This document shows positions 9,318 to 19,430 of a stretch of 30,123 nt of DNA, in pieces. The DNA is taken from contig JAHHTK010000012.1 in NCBI GenBank assembly GCA_020024695.1, positions 1-30,123 on the forward strand, written 5' to 3'. Each line of letters opens with the position of its first letter. Positions within the stretch are counted from its first letter, which is position 1. The translations under genes and the position numbers were made by a program. The DNA is from Ureaplasma sp. (GTDB lineage Bacteria > Bacillota_I > Bacilli_A > Mycoplasmatales > Mycoplasmoidaceae). The notes below the pieces were generated by a model that was not told where the DNA came from, made no database searches, and worked only from the letters and a program-made list of their open reading frames with translations.

Positions 9318-10424
9318 ATGGGTTTAGCAACAGGGATTATTGGTTTACCCAACGTTGGGAAATCAACTTTATTTAACGCTATTACCAATTCCCAAATCTT
9401 AGCTGCTAACTATCGGTTTGCAACTATTGAACCGAACGTGGGAATTGTGAATGTTTATGACGAACGAATCCAAAAATTGGCTTCACTTTTCAATTCTGAA
9501 AAAGTGATTCCCGCCACCGTTAAATTCGTAGACATTGCAGGCTTAATTGCTGGGGCCAGCCAAGGTGAAGGTTTAGGCAATAAATTCTTAGCTAACATTC
9601 GGGATGTAGATGCCATTGTTCATGTAGTGCGTTGTTTTGATGATAAAGACATCACCCATGAATACAATTCTGTTGATCCTGTGCGTGATGCTCAAGTCAT
9701 TAATTTAGAATTAATTTTGTCTGATCTTGAAATTGTTGAAAACTACATGAATAAGATTCGGATGAAAGCTAAAAGTGGTGATAAATTATCCATTGAAATT
9801 TTAAACACTGTGGAACCTATTTGTGAAGCTTTAAAAAATGAAAAGCCAGCCAAATCAGTTCCATTAACAGCTCACCAAAGAAAATTGATTAGTAGTTTAG
9901 GTTTAATTACTTTAAAACCAATGTTATACATTGCTAATGTTAACTATGATGATATTAGCAATCCAACTGCTAATGCTCACTATCAAAATTTAAAAGCATA
10001 TGCTAACCAAACCCATGAAGAAATTATTCCAGTCTCAATTAAAATGGAATATGATATTTCTACTTTAAATGATGATGAAAAAGTTGTATTCATGGAAGAA
10101 TTAAACATCCACCACACAGGCTTGGATTTAGTCACAAAAGCTTGTTATCAAATGCTGAATTTAGCGACCTATTTTACTTGTGGTCCAAAAGAAACCCATG
10201 CTTGAACTTTTAAAAATGGCATGAATGCGAAAGAATGTGCTGGTATTATTCACAGTGATTTTGAAGCAGGTTTCATTAAAGCTGAAGTTTTATCATATAC
10301 CGATTTAATGGAATATGGCTCAGAAAAGAATGCTAAAGAGGCAGGTAAAATGCGTCTTGAAGGCAAAGATTATCTAATGCAAGATGGTGATTTTGTCGTC
10401 TTTAAATTTAACAAAACTAAATAA
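9318..10424 (+). CDS. ychF: Redox-regulated ATPase YchF (OLA1 family)
   Basis: Obg-related P-loop protein that binds ATP rather than GTP and associates with ribosomes; in other bacteria it affects stress responses. The 368 residues show G1 GLPNVGKST, G3 DIAGLIAGAS, the conserved loop histidine in DITHEYNSVDP, and a C-terminal TGS domain (EAGFIKAEV ... GDFVVFKFN). The nucleotide-specificity motif, usually NxxE, reads NVNY (207-210). One TGA Trp codon lies at 10203-10205. No ribosome site is seen before the ATG, which follows rpoE by 2 nt. Confidence 0.96.
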
Positions 10425-10438
10425 AAGAGTTTTTAATT

Positions 10439-11086
10439 ATGGCACGTAATTCTCATATCGCAGGGTTTATTCGGGTCATTTGTGGGCCAATGTATGCTGG
10501 GAAATCTGACGAATTAATTCGTCGCCTAGCCAGAGCTCAATATGCCAAAGTTCCCTATTTAACTTTTAAACCAAGTACTGACTCACGAACTGTTGATGAA
10601 GTAAGTTCACGGAACTCAACCCTTAAGATTCCTGCCATTACTATCAATCAATCGCTTGAAATTCTTGATTATATTCAACAAACAGATCCAATCCCTAAGA
10701 TTATCGCTATTGATGAAGCCCAATTCTTTGATAATCATTTAATTGATGTCGCTTCCTTTTTAGCTAAAAATGGGTTTGAACTTATTATTGCTGGCCTTGA
10801 TAAAGATTTTAAGGGAGAACCTTTTAGAGTTGTGGCTGACTTGTGTGCGTTAGCAGATGAAGTCACTAAACTCTCCTCAATCTGTACCAAGTGTGGTAAG
10901 GAAGCAGTTTATAGCCAACGGTTAATCAATAACAAACCAGCCCATTATGATAGTCCCATTGTCTTAATTGGTGACAAAGAATCTTATACAGCAAGATGTC
11001 GGGACTGCTTTGCGATTCCAGGGGCTCATTGAGAAACTGAACCTGAATATATTGATTTCAAAACTTGAAGACAGAATCATAAATAG
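10439..11086 (+). CDS. tdk: Thymidine kinase
   Basis: Type II thymidine kinase, phosphorylating thymidine in the salvage pathway that mycoplasmas depend on. The 215 residues show the P-loop GPMYAGKS (16-23), the catalytic glutamate E93 in DEAQFF, and the lid zinc site built from CTKCGK and CRDC. Two TGA Trp codons lie near the end (HWETE, TWRQ), and the true stop is TAG at 11084-11086. It is 14 nt after ychF and is followed by a terminator, so it closes the housekeeping run. Confidence 0.97.
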
Positions 11087-11102
11087 CTCTTCGAACCTTA
11101 TT

Positions 11103-11121
11103 AAAGTTCGCAGAACTTTTT
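11103..11121 (+). terminator. Terminator after tdk
   Basis: Seven-base-pair stem AAAGTTC / GAACTTT (11103-11109 and 11113-11119) with a GCA loop, followed by T-rich sequence. It ends the long housekeeping run and separates it from the restriction-modification genes. Confidence 0.7.
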
Positions 11122-11155
11122 ATTTCTTCAAAAAAACAGGTCGACTTTTTTAACT

Positions 11156-11187
11156 AGTCTTTTTACAGTCTGGTTTTAGTCTATAAT
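11156..11187 (+). promoter_or_regulatory. Promoter with three helically phased AGTCT repeats
   Basis: A perfect TATAAT -10 box (11182-11187) lies 21 nt before the AbrB-like gene. Immediately upstream, AGTCT occurs at 11156, 11167 and 11178, exactly 11 bp apart, so all three face the same side of the helix. The third copy touches the -10 box. No -35 hexamer stands at normal spacing. The arrangement looks like an operator for a protein binding successive turns; the AbrB-like product is the obvious candidate, which is inference. Confidence 0.55.
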
Positions 11188-11208
11188 TATTTTTAACAAG
11201 GAGATTTT

Positions 11209-11391
11209 ATGAACGACAAATTATTATATTTGGACACTTATGTATTGCAAAAAGATATGCGAGTTCGGTTACCAAAATCAGTTTTATCAAATTTAAACTT
11301 AACCAAAGGCGAAAGTGAATTTGATATTTATTTAGATGTTAAAAATAACAGTCTAGTTTTAAAACTTCATTCCCAAGCTAAAGGTAAATAA
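11209..11391 (+). CDS. AbrB/SpoVT-like small DNA-binding protein
   Basis: A 60-residue protein with a strong AAGGAG ribosome site 5 nt upstream (11198-11203). Residues about 12-52 (KDMRVRLPKSVLSNLNLTKG, then FDIYLD and SLVLKL) follow the swapped-hairpin AbrB/MazE pattern: a beta strand with a basic 'R-hP' turn, a short helix, a 'hxxG' turn, then two beta strands. It is followed after 1 nt by a DNA methyltransferase, so it leads the restriction-modification operon. A role as operon controller, parallel to the C proteins of other restriction-modification systems, is inferred from position and size. It could instead be an antitoxin-like relic, but no toxin gene is beside it. Confidence 0.65.
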   Translation: MNDKLLYLDTYVLQKDMRVRLPKSVLSNLNLTKGESEFDIYLDVKNNSLVLKLHSQAKGK

Positions 11392-11392
11392 A

Positions 11393-12433
11393 ATGCGTTT
11401 TATTGGTCGTAAAACTTTACTACTAGATAATATTCACGAAGTTATATTAGAGCACGCTCCAGACGCTAAAACCTTTTGTGACATCTTTTCTGGTTCAGGG
11501 ACAGTGGCAAGATATTTTAAACAATGATATGAAGTAAGTTCAAATGATTTACTTTATTTTTCTTATGTTTTGCAAAAAGCAACAGTTGAAAATGATAACC
11601 TTCCCACTTTTGATAAACTTAGCCAAACTTTAAATATTAATGATCCTATAACTTATTTAAACTCACTAGAACTTCAAGAAATGGAATATTTAGCTCAAGA
11701 AAAACGGTTTTTTCAAAACACATATGCTCCAATTGGCAACCGAATGTATCTTAATAATGAAAACGCTTTAAGAATTGACTACATACGGATCCTGATTGAA
11801 ACTTGGTATCAAAACCACTTACTTAATGAAAACGAATACTATTATTTATTAGCTTGTTTAATTGAAGGGATTCCTTTTGTTTCAAATATTTCAGGAACCT
11901 ATGGGGCCTACCATAAAACATGAGATAAACGGACCTATAAGAAATTTGAATTAATTCGGCTAGATGTTATTTCTAACCGAAAGAATAACAAATGTTTTAA
12001 TCAAGATGGTAATGAATTGATTCACGCACTTCAAGGCGATGTTTTATATATTGATCCTCCATATAATAGTCGCCAATATTTACCTAATTACCATCTCTTA
12101 GAAACAGCTGCTTTATATGATTATCCAATTGCCAAAGGGGTCACTGGCCAACGAAACTATGATAATAAAAAATCTGATTTTTGCATTAAAAATAAAGTCT
12201 TGTCATCTTTTGAAGACCTTATTAAAAATGCTCACTTCAAACATATAATTTTAAGTTATAGTACCGATGGACTAATGACTTTAAGTGATATTGAAACAAT
12301 TATGAAAAAATATGGTCTTCCAGCCACTTTTAAAATTTATTGAATCCCTTATCGTCGTTATAAAAGTCGTCCTCAAAAAGAAAAAAATACCTTAAAAGAA
12401 ATGCTAGTCTATATTCAAAAAGAGGTTCATTAA
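11393..12433 (+). CDS. D12-class DNA adenine N6-methyltransferase (first of pair)
   Basis: A 346-residue SAM-dependent methyltransferase. Near the N-terminus MRFIGRKTLLLDNI resembles the first motif of D12 enzymes; FCDIFSGSG (28-36) is the SAM-binding motif I; YIDPPYNSRQY carries the catalytic DPPY (221-224). The order (motif X, I, then IV) fits the alpha class. It contains three TGA Trp codons and one TGG (11804-11806), one of only three TGG codons I saw. It follows the AbrB-like gene by 1 nt, has an AAAGG ribosome site, and its stop overlaps the next start as TAATG. Two distinct adenine methyltransferases in a row suggest an asymmetric target, one enzyme per strand, as known for FokI-type systems. 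The target sequence cannot be read from the gene. Confidence 0.88.
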
Positions 12434-13284
12434 TGCAATATATTAAAAATCCAATCAATTATGTTGGTGGTAAATATAAAATTTTAGCTCCAATCATGAG
12501 TTATTTTCCAACCAACATTAATACCTTTGTTGACCTTTTTGCTGGGGGTTTCAATGTTGGAATTAATGTTGATGCCAAAACTATTATTGCTAATGATCAA
12601 ATTAGTTATTTAATTGATCTTTATGAATATTTATCTCGGCATGAAATTGATTTTGTACTCAATCAAATTAAGTACCGCATCTACCAATACCAATTGTCCA
12701 AAATTAATGTGGATGGTTATAATGCTTTAAAAAGTCATTACAATGAAACCAAAGATATTGTAGATTTTCTTGTGCTAACCTTTTATGCTTTTAACCATCA
12801 AATTAGATTTAATAATCGTCATCAGTTTAACACTCCGTTTGGGAAACAACGTAGTTGCTATAATGCCAACATTGAAAAGAACTTAATTAATTTTTGCACC
12901 AGTTTGCACCAAAAAAATATTTTGTTTTCCAATAAAGATTTCTTGAAGGTTGATTTTTCTCAATTAGGAACTGAGGATTTAGTTTATTGTGACCCTCCTT
13001 ATTTAATTTCAACTGGTTCATATAATGATGGTAACCGAGGCTTTAAAAATTGAACCGAAAAAGAAGAACTGGAACTATTGAACCTCCTTGACGATTTAGA
13101 CGCTCAAAATGTCAAATTTGCCCTTTCTAACGTCTTTTATCATAAGGGATTGACCAACCAATTATTAATTGATTGAAGCAAAAAGTATAAAGTCCACTAT
13201 ATTGATAATTCTTATGCTAATTGCAATTATCATTTAAAAGATAAAAGTTCTCCGACCGTTGAAGTTTTAATTACAAATTATTAA
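12433..13284 (+). CDS. D12-class DNA adenine N6-methyltransferase (second of pair)
   Basis: A 283-residue adenine methyltransferase. It begins with NPINYVGGKYKIL (motif X), then FVDLFAGGFNVGIN (motif I, about 32-45), the D12 segment HQIRFNNRHQFNTPFGK (122-138), and the catalytic DPPY (187-190). This is a closer match to classic Dam/D12 enzymes than its neighbour. Two TGA Trp codons are present. Its ATG overlaps the previous stop (TAATG), and an AGAGG ribosome site lies just upstream, so the two enzymes are translationally coupled. A strong hairpin follows 3 nt after the stop codon. Both methyltransferases are intact, unlike the convergent nuclease gene. Confidence 0.92.
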
Positions 13285-13287
13285 GTG

Positions 13288-13317
13288 AAAAGCACCAACC
13301 CTAACGTTGGTGCTTTT
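13288..13317. terminator. Bidirectional terminator between methyltransferase and nuclease genes
   Basis: A perfect 12-bp inverted repeat, AAAAGCACCAAC (13288-13299) and GTTGGTGCTTTT (13306-13317), with a 6-nt loop. A's flank one side and T's the other, so it can act on both strands between the convergent genes. Confidence 0.9.
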
Positions 13318-13348
13318 GTTATGTAAGAAATTGGGTTTAGGACAGATT

Positions 13349-14759
13349 CTAATTGAGTTTGGATTCCACCATCTTGACACCAAGCCCAGCAAAGGCTTTC
13401 TTAATACAAGCTGGGGCATGTGCATTAATTAGAATCTTTCCATCGGTAGCTAAATAAAACAGAACACAGGAATGTGGCAGATATTCACATTGACCACCAA
13501 AAATCGATAATCCCCGAGCTATTTGAACTTTACCATAATAGGGATAAATATATTCATCTTCAATGCTGCCGTAATTATAAAGGGCTTGGATTCCCTTTTT
13601 CATAGTTCATAACATCTTACCTTCAATTAAAACCACATAGTTTGTAATCCGATCATAAATGATTAAATCAGGTAAATAAAGGATGTTATTGTGACAATCT
13701 TTCTTAGGTAAAGTGAGTGGTATTCTTTCCTTGGTATAGAAATAACTTCGTTCACAACCAGCATGATTTTCATAAACGGTTTCAAGACCGTTATAAAGTG
13801 TTTGCATGTGTAATAGGATGTCAGCAAGCTTTTCAGAGTGTCTTTCATAATGTCAATAAAAAGTTGGCAATTTAATTGGTGTTTGAATCACTACTCCCTC
13901 AAGTTGCATATCTAATAATTGACAAATATAAAGAAACTTATTATGTTTTTTAATCCGATCAAGATAATCCTGACTTACCCCGTGGTTAGTAATTAGAATT
14001 TTCTGATTTCAACCTAATTTTCGCAAACAAAGCCCCAATTAATGAAAGAGCCCCAATGTTAGGGTCATGACCAATATTTCCACTGTCACGAGGTTTTGCC
14101 AACCCAGCTGAAATTTTGATACAATCGCTTTCTTTTTGAATTGTAAGTGGGATATTTTTATAAGATGGGTTTCGCATTTCACTTTTAGCTTGTATTAGTT
14201 CCTCAACACTTTGAAACTTATGAAATCATTTCGTAGTATTTTTATTTAAAATCTCAATACCTAATGTCATTAAAAGATTAGTGCCAAAGATATTTGTAGC
14301 GGATGGTTTTTTATTATCATCAAAAATGTGCTCATTATGATAAAGCATATAGAGATTCACATCTTGATAATATGAACTAAAATAAACAAATTTAGTGCCC
14401 CGTTGATAAACGCCTGTATTTCGTGATTCATTATCACGAGTTTTAGTTTCTTCAAAGGCCATAATCAGATTATTGGTATTCGCATTTTCAACTGGTTCAT
14501 CAATTTGTTGAAACACCAAGAAGTCAAGAAAACTAGAATTCCCACTGACTGTTTTTAAATAAATATGTTCAATATTTGACACAGATACATTTTCAAGCAC
14601 ATATCTAAATTGAAAATAACCATTTTCAATCATGGGTCTAATTTTCAGTTCGTTTTCAATTTCTAAACTCTCTTGATATTCTTTACAATAAACATCCAGT
14701 ATTTGTTTGATTACTTGAACTTTAGGGCGTTCTTCTGTTAAGATTCATAAATTATTCAT
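13349..14759 (-). pseudogene. Putative type II restriction endonuclease, frameshifted
   Basis: Reading starts at ATG 14759 and reaches TAA at 13988-13986. The reading frame that clearly continues the protein lies one base away and runs to TAG at 13349. Removing one T from the minus-strand TTTGTTT at 14025-14031 joins HDPNIGALSLIGAL to LRKLGWNQKILITNHG and gives 469 residues. Two PD-(D/E)XK-like nuclease motifs are visible: D79, then FEETK (E104, K106) with Q119 downstream; and LPD (364), then IEGK (E379, K381) in restored numbering. Trp codons are TGA. Position, convergent to two methyltransferases, indicates the cognate restriction enzyme; I do not recognise the family. It may be a true pseudogene, an on/off variant, or a sequencing error. 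The promoter lies at about 14810-14838. Confidence 0.7.
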
Positions 14760-14791
14760 TTATTCTTTAACCTATTTGTTTTATCCTCTTA

Positions 14792-14815
14792 ATAATATTA
14801 CATAGTAATATTATA
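14792..14815 (-). promoter_or_regulatory. Promoter/operator of the nuclease gene
   Basis: On the minus strand TATAAT (14815-14810) is a good -10 box. A perfect 10-bp inverted repeat, ATAATATTAC / GTAATATTAT with a 3-nt centre (14792-14814), overlaps it and extends over the likely transcription start. A repressor or control protein could bind there. No good -35 hexamer is seen; a run of six G lies at that edge (14839-14844). Confidence 0.5.
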
Positions 14816-14859
14816 CCTGAGATTAATATTGTTCTACTCCCCCCTCCAACCCCAACAAA

Positions 14860-14890
14860 AAATCCTTAGAGATTTGTTCTCTAAGGATTT
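14860..14890 (-). terminator. Terminator after the HIT gene
   Basis: Perfect 13-bp stem (14860-14872 with 14878-14890, loop 5 nt) followed on the minus strand by a run of six T. It lies 4 nt past the HIT stop codon and ends the lipoprotein/HIT transcript before the nuclease gene. Confidence 0.9.
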
Positions 14891-14894
14891 AATT

Positions 14895-15335
14895 TTATTT
14901 ATGCATTTTTTGTTTGGTGTGCATGATACTTTCATACACATCTTCAATTGGTTCTAAATGCTTCTTGTTTTCACCGAATTCAAACCCTTCGCCTTTAGCA
15001 TATTTTGGCAAAATATGAATGTGAGTATGTTTAACTACTTGACCAGCAATATCACCTTGGTTCGATAAATAATTAAAGCCTCATGGATCTAATTGTTTAT
15101 CATAAGCAAGGATATGAGCCACTTCTTTGACTAACTTAATCATTGCTACTAAATAATCATCATCGGTGTGTTCAAGGTCACAAAAATGGGCTTTAGGAAT
15201 AACTAAGCAATGGCCATTACAAATCGGATTAACATCCATGAAAGCGAGAGCGTAATCATTTTCACTAATGACTTTACTAGGAATCTCTTTGTTTACAATT
15301 TTACAAAAGATACATTGTGGATCACAGTGATGCAT
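14895..15335 (-). CDS. HIT-family nucleotide-binding protein
   Basis: A 146-residue member of the histidine triad family, small hydrolases that cleave nucleoside phosphoramidates or related bonds. The triad HTHIH (103-107) with ILP after it is intact, as is the N-terminal CIFCKIVNKEIPSKV segment and the NQGDIAGQVV substrate loop. One TGA Trp codon lies in PWGF. Its ATG overlaps the lipoprotein stop codon as TAATG, so the two are translationally coupled. In Mycoplasma hominis a HIT protein is encoded with surface lipoproteins P60/P80 and was reported to interact with them; the arrangement here is parallel, though the lipoprotein is larger. Confidence 0.95.
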
Positions 15336-18300
15336 TAGTTGTTACCTTCGTCTTTGTTAGGATTTTGGTAGTTGTTAAGGATAACGATTGGTAAAGAACT
15401 GTTTAAACGAGTATCATAAACATCAAGTTTTTGATATGAGTTATTCATTTGATCAATACCTTTATTTTGAATTTCAGGGTTCATTGCTGCATTGACAACT
15501 AAACTATAGAATAATTGTTCTGAAATTCCTAAGGTGTTTCAAGGAGTTGCGACATTAGTTGTATTAGCTCCTTCTTTGTTATTAGCAGCATCTAAAGCAC
15601 TATTAATGTTGGTGTTGTTAATTTGTTCAACAATAATTTGGGTACCACTAAGGGTTGAACCGTCTCTAAAGACAGGAGTGCCACATGATTCGTTAGTGTT
15701 AAGGCTGTATAAGTTACCTTTATATTGTTCAAATGCATGTTCTGGAATTGTTTTTTCTACTTGTCCAGATTTATTAGTATATTCAGGTACATTTAATCCT
15801 GCTGGTGCAGCTGGTAAATCAGTATAACCAGTTTGACCAATGGTAATGTATTTTAAGAAAGCGTTAATGGCTCCATCTAAATCAGTTTGAGCATGGTTAA
15901 CTAAACTTTGGTTAATGAATTTATCAACTTTATCAGAGAATGGTTGATCATTAAATCTGGTATCAAAATCATAACTATTAAAGTCTTTGATTAAGCTTTC
16001 AAATTCACTTACTGAAGTAATGACATATTTCTTATTAGCCATATCATAGATGTTTTTATTGATATAGTTGTTTAAAGAACCATATTGATACATACTACCT
16101 TGGAAGTTAGCATGTTTGCCAACTTCGTGGTGGTTTTTTCAAACACTATTCGCAAATACGTTAGTATCTTTTGATGAGCCATCAATTAAAACACTTGGTA
16201 AGGAGTTGCTGTTAGCAGTTTGTAACCCATAGAAACCGTTGTACATATTGTTAGTGGTTGCTTGGGTGACACTAGCACTAGTATTTGAATTACCATCAAA
16301 TGGAGCGACATTTCAATATTTAGTATCAGTAGTATAGGTGGTGTTTTCATTTTGACCATTAACTGGTTTGCCATCATCTTGAACTTCAAATTTAGCACCA
16401 CTATAAGCATAACCATTTTCATTGGTTAAATATGGTTGGTATTGTTTGAAACTAAAGTCTTTGGCAGCATCTTCACCAAATTTAGGTAACGCACTAGTTG
16501 AATCAGAACGGACTCAAGTTACAAAGGCTTGTTCGCCAAATGAAACTTCATCGTTTAAATAACTTAAGAATTCTTTGAAATTATCTTGTTGTAAGTAATT
16601 TAAACCTAACATAAATTTAAAGAAGTCCATAGATTGACTATTATTTTTAGCAAAGTAAACATCATTACCAATCACTCCAAGGGTGTTGTTTAAACTATTT
16701 AAGAATAATTGGTTGCTGACCTTATAAATGTCATCCATTGAAGTAATGTTACCGTTATTAAATAATTGTTTTTGGCTAGAGAAGTTATTAATTAAATAAA
16801 GAGCTTGGATAGCAGTTTTTAATCCACTATTAATACCAGTTCCAAATAAACTATCAACATCAGTTCCAGCCTTTAACATGTTTTGAGCACGTAAATAAGC
16901 AATGTAACGGTTTAAAGTAATTGGTTTAGCAAAATCATTTGCTCCAACATTACTAATCGCATTATTTAAACAGTTTAAAGAACCAGTTGCCATTGCGTCA
17001 GTATGGTCTTGTTTGGCAGTGGCAATAAAGATTTGGCTACTATTTTTGATACTACTATCAACGATAATGTTGCCATTACCAGCAAAGTTATTTAACATAG
17101 TATTTAATTCTGTTTGGTAATCTTTTGATGCTTTTGCAACATAACTATCAATGCTCATAACAGGTTGGCCACTAACTACTGGTTTTGGATTTAAAAGGGT
17201 TGGAGCAGCAATTAATGCCAAACTATCAAAGTCCCCAGTGTTTGGATTTCTTGAATATGGTAAGGTACCAGCAAGACCGTTTTTGTTTCAGTCTTCAGGA
17301 GTTTTATTATTTAAATATGCAGCTTGATTATCATAAAGTTTAGTATCAATAGCATTGATAAGTGTTTGAGCATTTAAAGCATTCTTAAGGTTTCTGAAAG
17401 ATTCAGAAGCATTTAATAAATCATTATTTACAGCAATTTTGATAGTAGTTTTTTGAACATTATCATTATTAAGTTTGCTAAAGTCTAAATTTGTAAATAA
17501 GTTATTAGTATGGTTTGCATCTTGCTTAATGTATTCTAAAACTAATGCATCAAAGTGATCGGTTACGAAAGATTTTAGTTTTTCTTTTAAATCAAACCCT
17601 TTTGATGAATCGTTATTATTAACTAAATAACAAGCATAACGATAGGTTGCTGTGTTTCGAATTTCATTTCTTAAATTGGTTAAAGCGTTACCATTATTTG
17701 CACTACTGCTTAAAGCAGCAACAAGAGCGTCATAACGGTCAATCCCCACAATGTGGATACCGAATTCATTTCTAGTAATAATGAATGGGGTTTGAGCTGG
17801 AGTAGCGGTTGCGTCTTTGCTTGTTTTTACTTCTTTTGTGACGTTAACAGTGTCTAAAACCCCGATAGCACCTTGGTAATTAGTACCTTCAAAAGCTTGA
17901 GTGGTACTGTATGGGAATGCTAAATATTTGCCATCAATATTTGTGTCACCTTTAGCTCAAACATTATTGTCATTCTTAGTGTTGTAAACTAAGAAGTTGT
18001 TCATAATGTAGTTTTGGTTAATTTTATTAACATCAAGGTTAACAACATTACTATCAATTGGATTAATGACATTAGCACCACTAGTAGGGTTGCTGACTGC
18101 TCCTTTAGCTCAAACGGTGTTGAATTTATAAGCAACAGCGGCTGCAAATGGAGTTACTGTATCGTTAAAAATCTTAGTGGCATCGTTGACCATATAGGTT
18201 GAAGAGTCATCAGTAAACATTTTGTTAATGTTGATGGCTCCTGTGTCATTGTTAACTCCACTGTTTGGGTCGTTTGGAGTAATTTGATCAATTGCTCCAC

Positions 18301-19336
18301 TTCATTTACCAATGACATCAATTGGACCGTTTTGGTCACTACTAGCTTGGTCATAACATTGGAATTTATAACTTGGATCAGTACCGATGGTATCTTTACC
18401 AAAATAATTTACATTAAAGAATTTACTGGTGTCATTAACAAGTGGGGCACTTGGTTTAAATAATGCCATATTGGACATTAAAGGCATTTCAGTAGCAATA
18501 TATTGGTCTAAAGCGAAATCTAAGAAATCAGCATAACCTTGGTTTAAAACATATTCAGCTGAATCTTTATCAACTGAACTAGCAGTTTTAGCACTGAAAA
18601 CATAGTTGTTTTTGGTACCAACTTTGGTATTGTCGTTTAAGTTAGCTGCTCCACTACCGTTGACATATTGAGCTAAACCAACGTTATTTTTAAAGTTACT
18701 GTTTAATTGGTAAATGGTATCCCCATTTTGAGCCCCCATTAACATGGTTGGGTCTTCAAATAAAAGACTAATGAATTCACCCTTAACCTTTTCTAAATAT
18801 AAGCTTTGAACTCATGCTAATTTTGTTCCCCCAGCTTGATTGTAAACTTCATTTTGTAAGAAGGTTTCAGCTTGGTCACCATATTTGTCTTGGTATTCTT
18901 TAATTTTGACTTGAGCAGTTCCTTTATTTTTAGCTTCAGCCACTTCTTGACCACTAAATGGATCAATTCCGATTTCTTTTAATCAATCGTTGTAGCTACT
19001 TGCAATCTTGCTGCCAGTCGCTGCTTGAGCGACATCTTTGAATCAAGTTAAAGTTGCTAAATTAGCCACCCCACTAAAGAATTTATTTGAAACGTCTGGA
19101 TTCATTAATAATGATTTCATGTAATCACTAAATGCAATGGTTGGAGATGCTGTTTTATTGTCAGCAGCCACGCTCTTGAAGACATTACCTTGGCTACTAT
19201 CAGCTTGGTAGAAATTTGGTTTAATATTCTCGTTGTTTTGGGCACAAGAAACTAAAGCAATCCCTACTGAAGAAGCAGCCGCTGCAATTCCTAATCCAGT
19301 TAATGTTAATTTTCAAAATTTATTTTTAATTTTCAT
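15335..19336 (-). CDS. Large surface lipoprotein (1333 residues)
   Basis: The start MKIKNKFWKLTLTGLGIAAA and LVSC (Cys31) form a classic mycoplasma lipoprotein signal: basic start, hydrophobic stretch, lipobox. The mature chain of about 1300 residues would be lipid-anchored outside the cell. It is rich in Asn, Ser, Asp and Ala and low in Cys, with no membrane segment and no domain I can name. All Trp codons that I read are TGA, and the frame stays open for 4002 bases. A GAGG ribosome site stands about 9 nt upstream. It is followed by the HIT gene with a 1-nt overlap. In size and composition it resembles the large variable surface lipoproteins of mycoplasmas, but I saw no tandem repeats. Function unknown; surface contact or substrate capture is inference. 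Confidence 0.92.
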
Positions 19337-19377
19337 ATTTAAGACCTCTAATGTAAATCTATTAATAATCTAAACGT

Positions 19378-19383
19378 TATAAT
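19378..19383 (+). promoter_or_regulatory. -10 box of the suf operon
   Basis: TATAAT 48 nt before sufC in the 94-bp region between the divergent lipoprotein and sufC genes. No good -35 hexamer is seen. The same AT-rich stretch must hold the lipoprotein promoter on the other strand. Confidence 0.4.
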
Positions 19384-19430
19384 TAATTAATTATATTGAA
19401 AAAAATGAAATTAACTAAGGAAATGCTTCT

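Noticed and set aside
13349..14177. Treating the nuclease region as two or more separate genes
   Set aside because: The second frame has no start with a ribosome site at the break, and removal of one base gives one continuous, sensible protein.
15534..15827. Open frame of 97 codons on the plus strand within the lipoprotein gene
   Set aside because: It is antisense to a continuous 4002-base coding frame with a clear signal peptide and has no ribosome site.
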